A stretch of 16,159 bases of DNA from assembly GCA_964458015.1 (NCBI GenBank), contig CAYWGR010000131.1, positions 1 through 16,159 on the forward strand. The letters are read 5' to 3'. The notes under the pieces were generated by a model. That model saw only the letters and a program-made list of their open reading frames with translations, was not told where the DNA came from and ran no database searches. Within the stretch, counting starts at the first letter, position 1. Every line of letters begins with the position of its first letter. A program made the translations under genes and the position numbers. This document shows, one piece after another, positions 13,809 through 16,159 of the stretch. The DNA is from CAYWGR01 sp964458015 (lineage in GTDB: Bacteria > Planctomycetota > Planctomycetia > Pirellulales > Thermoguttaceae).

Positions 13809-15923
13809 CTATTTTGGCGGGGGTGGGGCAATCTGCACCGGAGGATATACGACCGATGCGGCTTCCTTCGTCCAGCTTGGGTCGCCGTAGACGCCGGCCT
13901 TCGTGTAGTCGAACGGCTTGAAGCCGATCTTCGTGGCCGACGAATCAGATTGCAGGCGGAAATCGAACTTGGCCGGATCGACAAACTTGGGATCGGCCAC
14001 CAGCGAGCCGGCATCCTTGCCCAGCTTTTGCCAATCCGCCAGATCCAAACCATCGAATTTCACCGGTTTGCCGGTGGCATCAAAATACAGGTTGTGGTCC
14101 AGCTTTGTGCCGGCGTCTTTCCACGGACCGGAGAATAGCTGCCCCTGGTTCCAATAGACGATATTATTGCTGAACGTGAACGAAAGATGCGGCTCGACGC
14201 GGGTGCGTTGCACTTGGGCTTCGGTGCCGAAGGCGAAAATGTTGTTCCGAATCACATTTTCCCGGCCGTAGTGTTGATGGAAACCCGAACATTTGACGTT
14301 GTAGACCAGATTGTTTTCCATCACGATGCCGGTGCTGCCTTCGTCGGTATAAAGGCCCCATCCGCCGTAACCGTAGGAATAGACGTCGTGGATGTGGTTA
14401 TTGCTCACGGTCGTGCCCGGTTGCTGACCCAGGGTGTAGACGCCGCCCATATCGCTCAATACGCCCCAGCCGATGTGGTGGATATGGTTGAACTCGATTT
14501 TGTTATGGTTGCAGTCGCTCGGAGCGTAGCCCCAGCGCCAGCCGACGGAAACGCCGGTGTAGCGGAAATCGCCGATGTCGTTGTGCGTCACCTCGTTATA
14601 GGCACTCTGACCGATCCACACGCCCACGGCGCCGCGATCCAAATGACCGCCTGAGCGAATAATGCAGTTGTCGATCGTGCAATGTCCCGTGGCGTCGGGG
14701 CTCGTGCCGGTATCGTGAGCCAACCCGATGCGAATGGCCCCGGCGGCCATGTCCTGGATCATGCAATGTTGTGCGCGGCAATCCGAGCAGCCGCGACGGA
14801 ACCAAAGGGCGTAGCCGCCCACATGCGATATGTCGCAATTGTCGAATGTCACATGCCGTGCGCCGTCGGTTGTGATGGCTGCCGGAAAACTAGCCGCTGC
14901 TTGCCCGTTGTTGTGTCCTTGAGGCGGCAACGAAAACTGACAATGCTGGAAACCCAGGCCTTTGAACGTCAGGTATTCCACATAGCGGCCGCCTTGCGGA
15001 TCGCCGCTTAAGCGAACGAGATCGGCAACGACCGGCGCAACGATGTCGGCCTTCGCCATATCTTCGCCTGGCAAAGGGATATAAAACAAATCGCCGCTAC
15101 GATCCAAAAACCATTCGCCGGGTGCGTCTAACGCGGCCTTGATGTTTTCAATCTGATAGCGAGGCGGCGGTCCCCAGGACTCGAATTTCGGGTTGAATTC
15201 CCAAGGAACATCGCCGGTGAGGACCAGCTTGCCGGTTTGCCCATCGACCGAGGCCACGCGCGAAACCGAATTTTCCCACGAAAAATACGCGATAACCACG
15301 GCGTCGTTCAGTCGCTCCTTGGGCAGCGCGGCCAACGGAGCGATTTCTTTCGGATCGGCTACAAACGCCCGCTTGGGCGACTCGGCAACTTTTCCGCGAA
15401 CGTAATAATAGAACTCGTTGGGCGATTTCGCCCGCGTGGCGCGGCGACCGTTTACATACAGATCTTCGAAATACCATTTTCCAGCGGCAACTTCCGGCAG
15501 ATGGGCTTTCCACTGCCCGTTTTCAGCCTTGGTGAAACCCTGGATTTTTCGCCCGCCCGTGAAAAGCGGCTTCGCCCCATCGACGGCTTCATAAATCACG
15601 GGCGCTTCGGCCGTGCCCGCGTCTTGCGGCTCGAAATTCACAGGCTCGCTAAGCGAATACATGCCAGCGGCAATTTTCACATGAACGGCTTCCTTCAGTG
15701 GTCCCTGGGCCTTGAGTTTGCGCAAGGTATTCCGAGCGCCGGCCAAGGTGGCCAATGGTCCATCGTTGTTTTCCTTGTTCGGCTGATCCAGCTTGCCCGA
15801 CCATGCGTCGTTGCCGTTGGGCGCTACAAACAACGTAACGGCAAAAAGCGAAGCAGGGGCCGTGCCCAATGTAAATCCAATCACAATCGCGCAGCAAAAC
15901 AAATGCGAGTGAATGCGCAACAT
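13809..15923 (-). CDS. Secreted right-handed parallel beta-helix protein, likely glycoside hydrolase
   Basis: 704-residue exported protein. The start at 15923 has AAGGAG (15933-15938) 9 nt upstream and gives a signal peptide of about 28 residues (IHSHLFCCAIVIGFTLG...FA). The 58-codon upstream extension in the same frame has no such features. The mature N-terminus TLFVAPNGNDAWSGKL...DGPLATLAGAR is the usual opening of large planctomycete and Bacteroidetes beta-helix enzymes. The helical coils run from about 312 to 592, with repeated N-x-I/V turns (IDNCIIRSG, NEVTHNDIGDF, HNKIEFNHIHHIG, VSNNHIHDVYSYG, MENNLVYNV, IRNNIFAF). GLYTDEGST (523-531) and HQHYGRENVIRNN (549-561) are characteristic of this family. 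Relatives include enzymes of GH141 and GH120, so a fucosidase- or xylan-type glycosidase is plausible, but I cannot assign a substrate. It is upstream of cassette 2 and may be one of its targets. Confidence 0.93.
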   Translation of the reverse strand: MLRIHSHLFCCAIVIGFTLGTAPASLFAVTLFVAPNGNDAWSGKLDQPNKENNDGPLATLAGARNTLRKLKAQGPLKEAVHVKIAAGMYSLSEPVNFEPQDAGTAEAPVIYEAVDGAKPLFTGGRKIQGFTKAENGQWKAHLPEVAAGKWYFEDLYVNGRRATRAKSPNEFYYYVRGKVAESPKRAFVADPKEIAPLAALPKERLNDAVVIAYFSWENSVSRVASVDGQTGKLVLTGDVPWEFNPKFESWGPPPRYQIENIKAALDAPGEWFLDRSGDLFYIPLPGEDMAKADIVAPVVADLVRLSGDPQGGRYVEYLTFKGLGFQHCQFSLPPQGHNNGQAAASFPAAITTDGARHVTFDNCDISHVGGYALWFRRGCSDCRAQHCMIQDMAAGAIRIGLAHDTGTSPDATGHCTIDNCIIRSGGHLDRGAVGVWIGQSAYNEVTHNDIGDFRYTGVSVGWRWGYAPSDCNHNKIEFNHIHHIGWGVLSDMGGVYTLGQQPGTTVSNNHIHDVYSYGYGGWGLYTDEGSTGIVMENNLVYNVKCSGFHQHYGRENVIRNNIFAFGTEAQVQRTRVEPHLSFTFSNNIVYWNQGQLFSGPWKDAGTKLDHNLYFDATGKPVKFDGLDLADWQKLGKDAGSLVADPKFVDPAKFDFRLQSDSSATKIGFKPFDYTKAGVYGDPSWTKEAASVVYPPVQIAPPPPK

Positions 15924-16159
15924 GGCAAAAAACTCCTTGCAAGGCGGGAGGTTTTCAGGTAGGTAACGAAACGGAGGGACCGGCCAATTACCGCCGATGA
16001 GGGTTATTCTATAGGATCCTCTCGCCCAGGGCAAGCTCCGGGCTATGCGGGTGCGGTAACGGATTATGGCGGTTCGTCCGCAGACCGCAAAATGCATAAT
16101 AGTTTAGCCGGGAGCTAACAGCTCCCGGAATGTGCGCGGATTGCACAACAGTTTAGCGG
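15924..16159. other. Leader of the beta-helix gene and window edge
   Basis: 236 bp upstream of the beta-helix start with no gene. It must hold the promoter of that gene, but I see no convincing boxes. The distal 60 bp are occupied by the 31-bp hairpin repeat, and the last 13 bases (CACAACAGTTTAG region) look like the start of a further copy that runs off the window. Confidence 0.55.
16105..16135. repeat. 31-bp direct repeat with 9-bp hairpin, copy B
   Basis: Identical to 7245-7275 and in the same orientation. Arms at 16108-16116 and 16120-16128 pair perfectly around AAC. Together the two copies bracket the block holding the beta-helix gene and cassette 2. Confidence 0.93.

Noticed and set aside
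15237..15962. Open plus-strand frame of 241 codons opposite the beta-helix gene
   Set aside because: Antisense shadow of a well-supported secreted protein; its composition is basic and free of domains.

Overview
The window looks like a scaffold from a planctomycete of the Pirellulales type. The evidence is a dense run of families typical of that group: two sigma factors of the Rhodopirellula/Verrucomicrobium ECF type, two membrane-anchored FecR-like proteins, two DUF1559 pseudopilin-like proteins ending in an H-X9-DG motif, and two PEP-CTERM exoproteins with nearly the same sorting tail. There are also large secreted carbohydrate-active proteins and many short dispersed palindromic repeats. 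Every gene I can support lies on the minus strand, so the window reads from right to left. I saw no tRNA, rRNA, CRISPR array or transposase. A run of ten Ns at 1025-1034 marks a scaffold gap.

Layout in the direction of transcription. A secreted right-handed beta-helix protein, probably a glycoside hydrolase (15923-13809), is followed by a repeat-rich spacer. Cassette 2 comes next: ECF sigma (13250-12711), FecR plus NPCBM-like protein (12724-10658, overlapping the sigma gene), PEP-CTERM protein (10571-9165), DUF1559 protein (8800-7808) and a small lipoprotein (7801-7358). A spacer with tandem 19-bp repeats and a strong palindrome follows, then a single small exported protein (6876-6382). Cassette 1 is next: ECF sigma (6123-5590), FecR plus NPCBM-like protein (5593-3686, 4-bp overlap), PEP-CTERM protein (3543-2896), DUF1559 protein (2657-1689) and a GH2 glycosidase (1638 to beyond the left edge).

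The window therefore holds two paralogous copies of one gene order: sigma, FecR-NPCBM, PEP-CTERM, DUF1559, then a cargo gene. My reading, which is inference, is that each cassette is a surface polysaccharide response unit. The FecR protein would span the inner membrane, hold its NPCBM-like domain outside the cytoplasm and control its partner sigma factor. The remaining genes would supply a pseudopilin-like protein, an anchored exoprotein and a glycosidase.

The most unusual observation is inside the two FecR genes. Both carry a long in-frame block (about 75 and 93 codons) at the same point of the FecR domain. The blocks are mosaics of short dispersed repeats: 7-bp and 8-bp tandem units, a shared 40-bp palindrome-bearing segment and polypurine tracts. 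The PEP-CTERM/DUF1559 spacers of both cassettes also share repeat modules, placed in a different order. The window thus shows parallel repeat colonisation of paralogous signalling operons, with possible effects on reading frame or on domain spacing.
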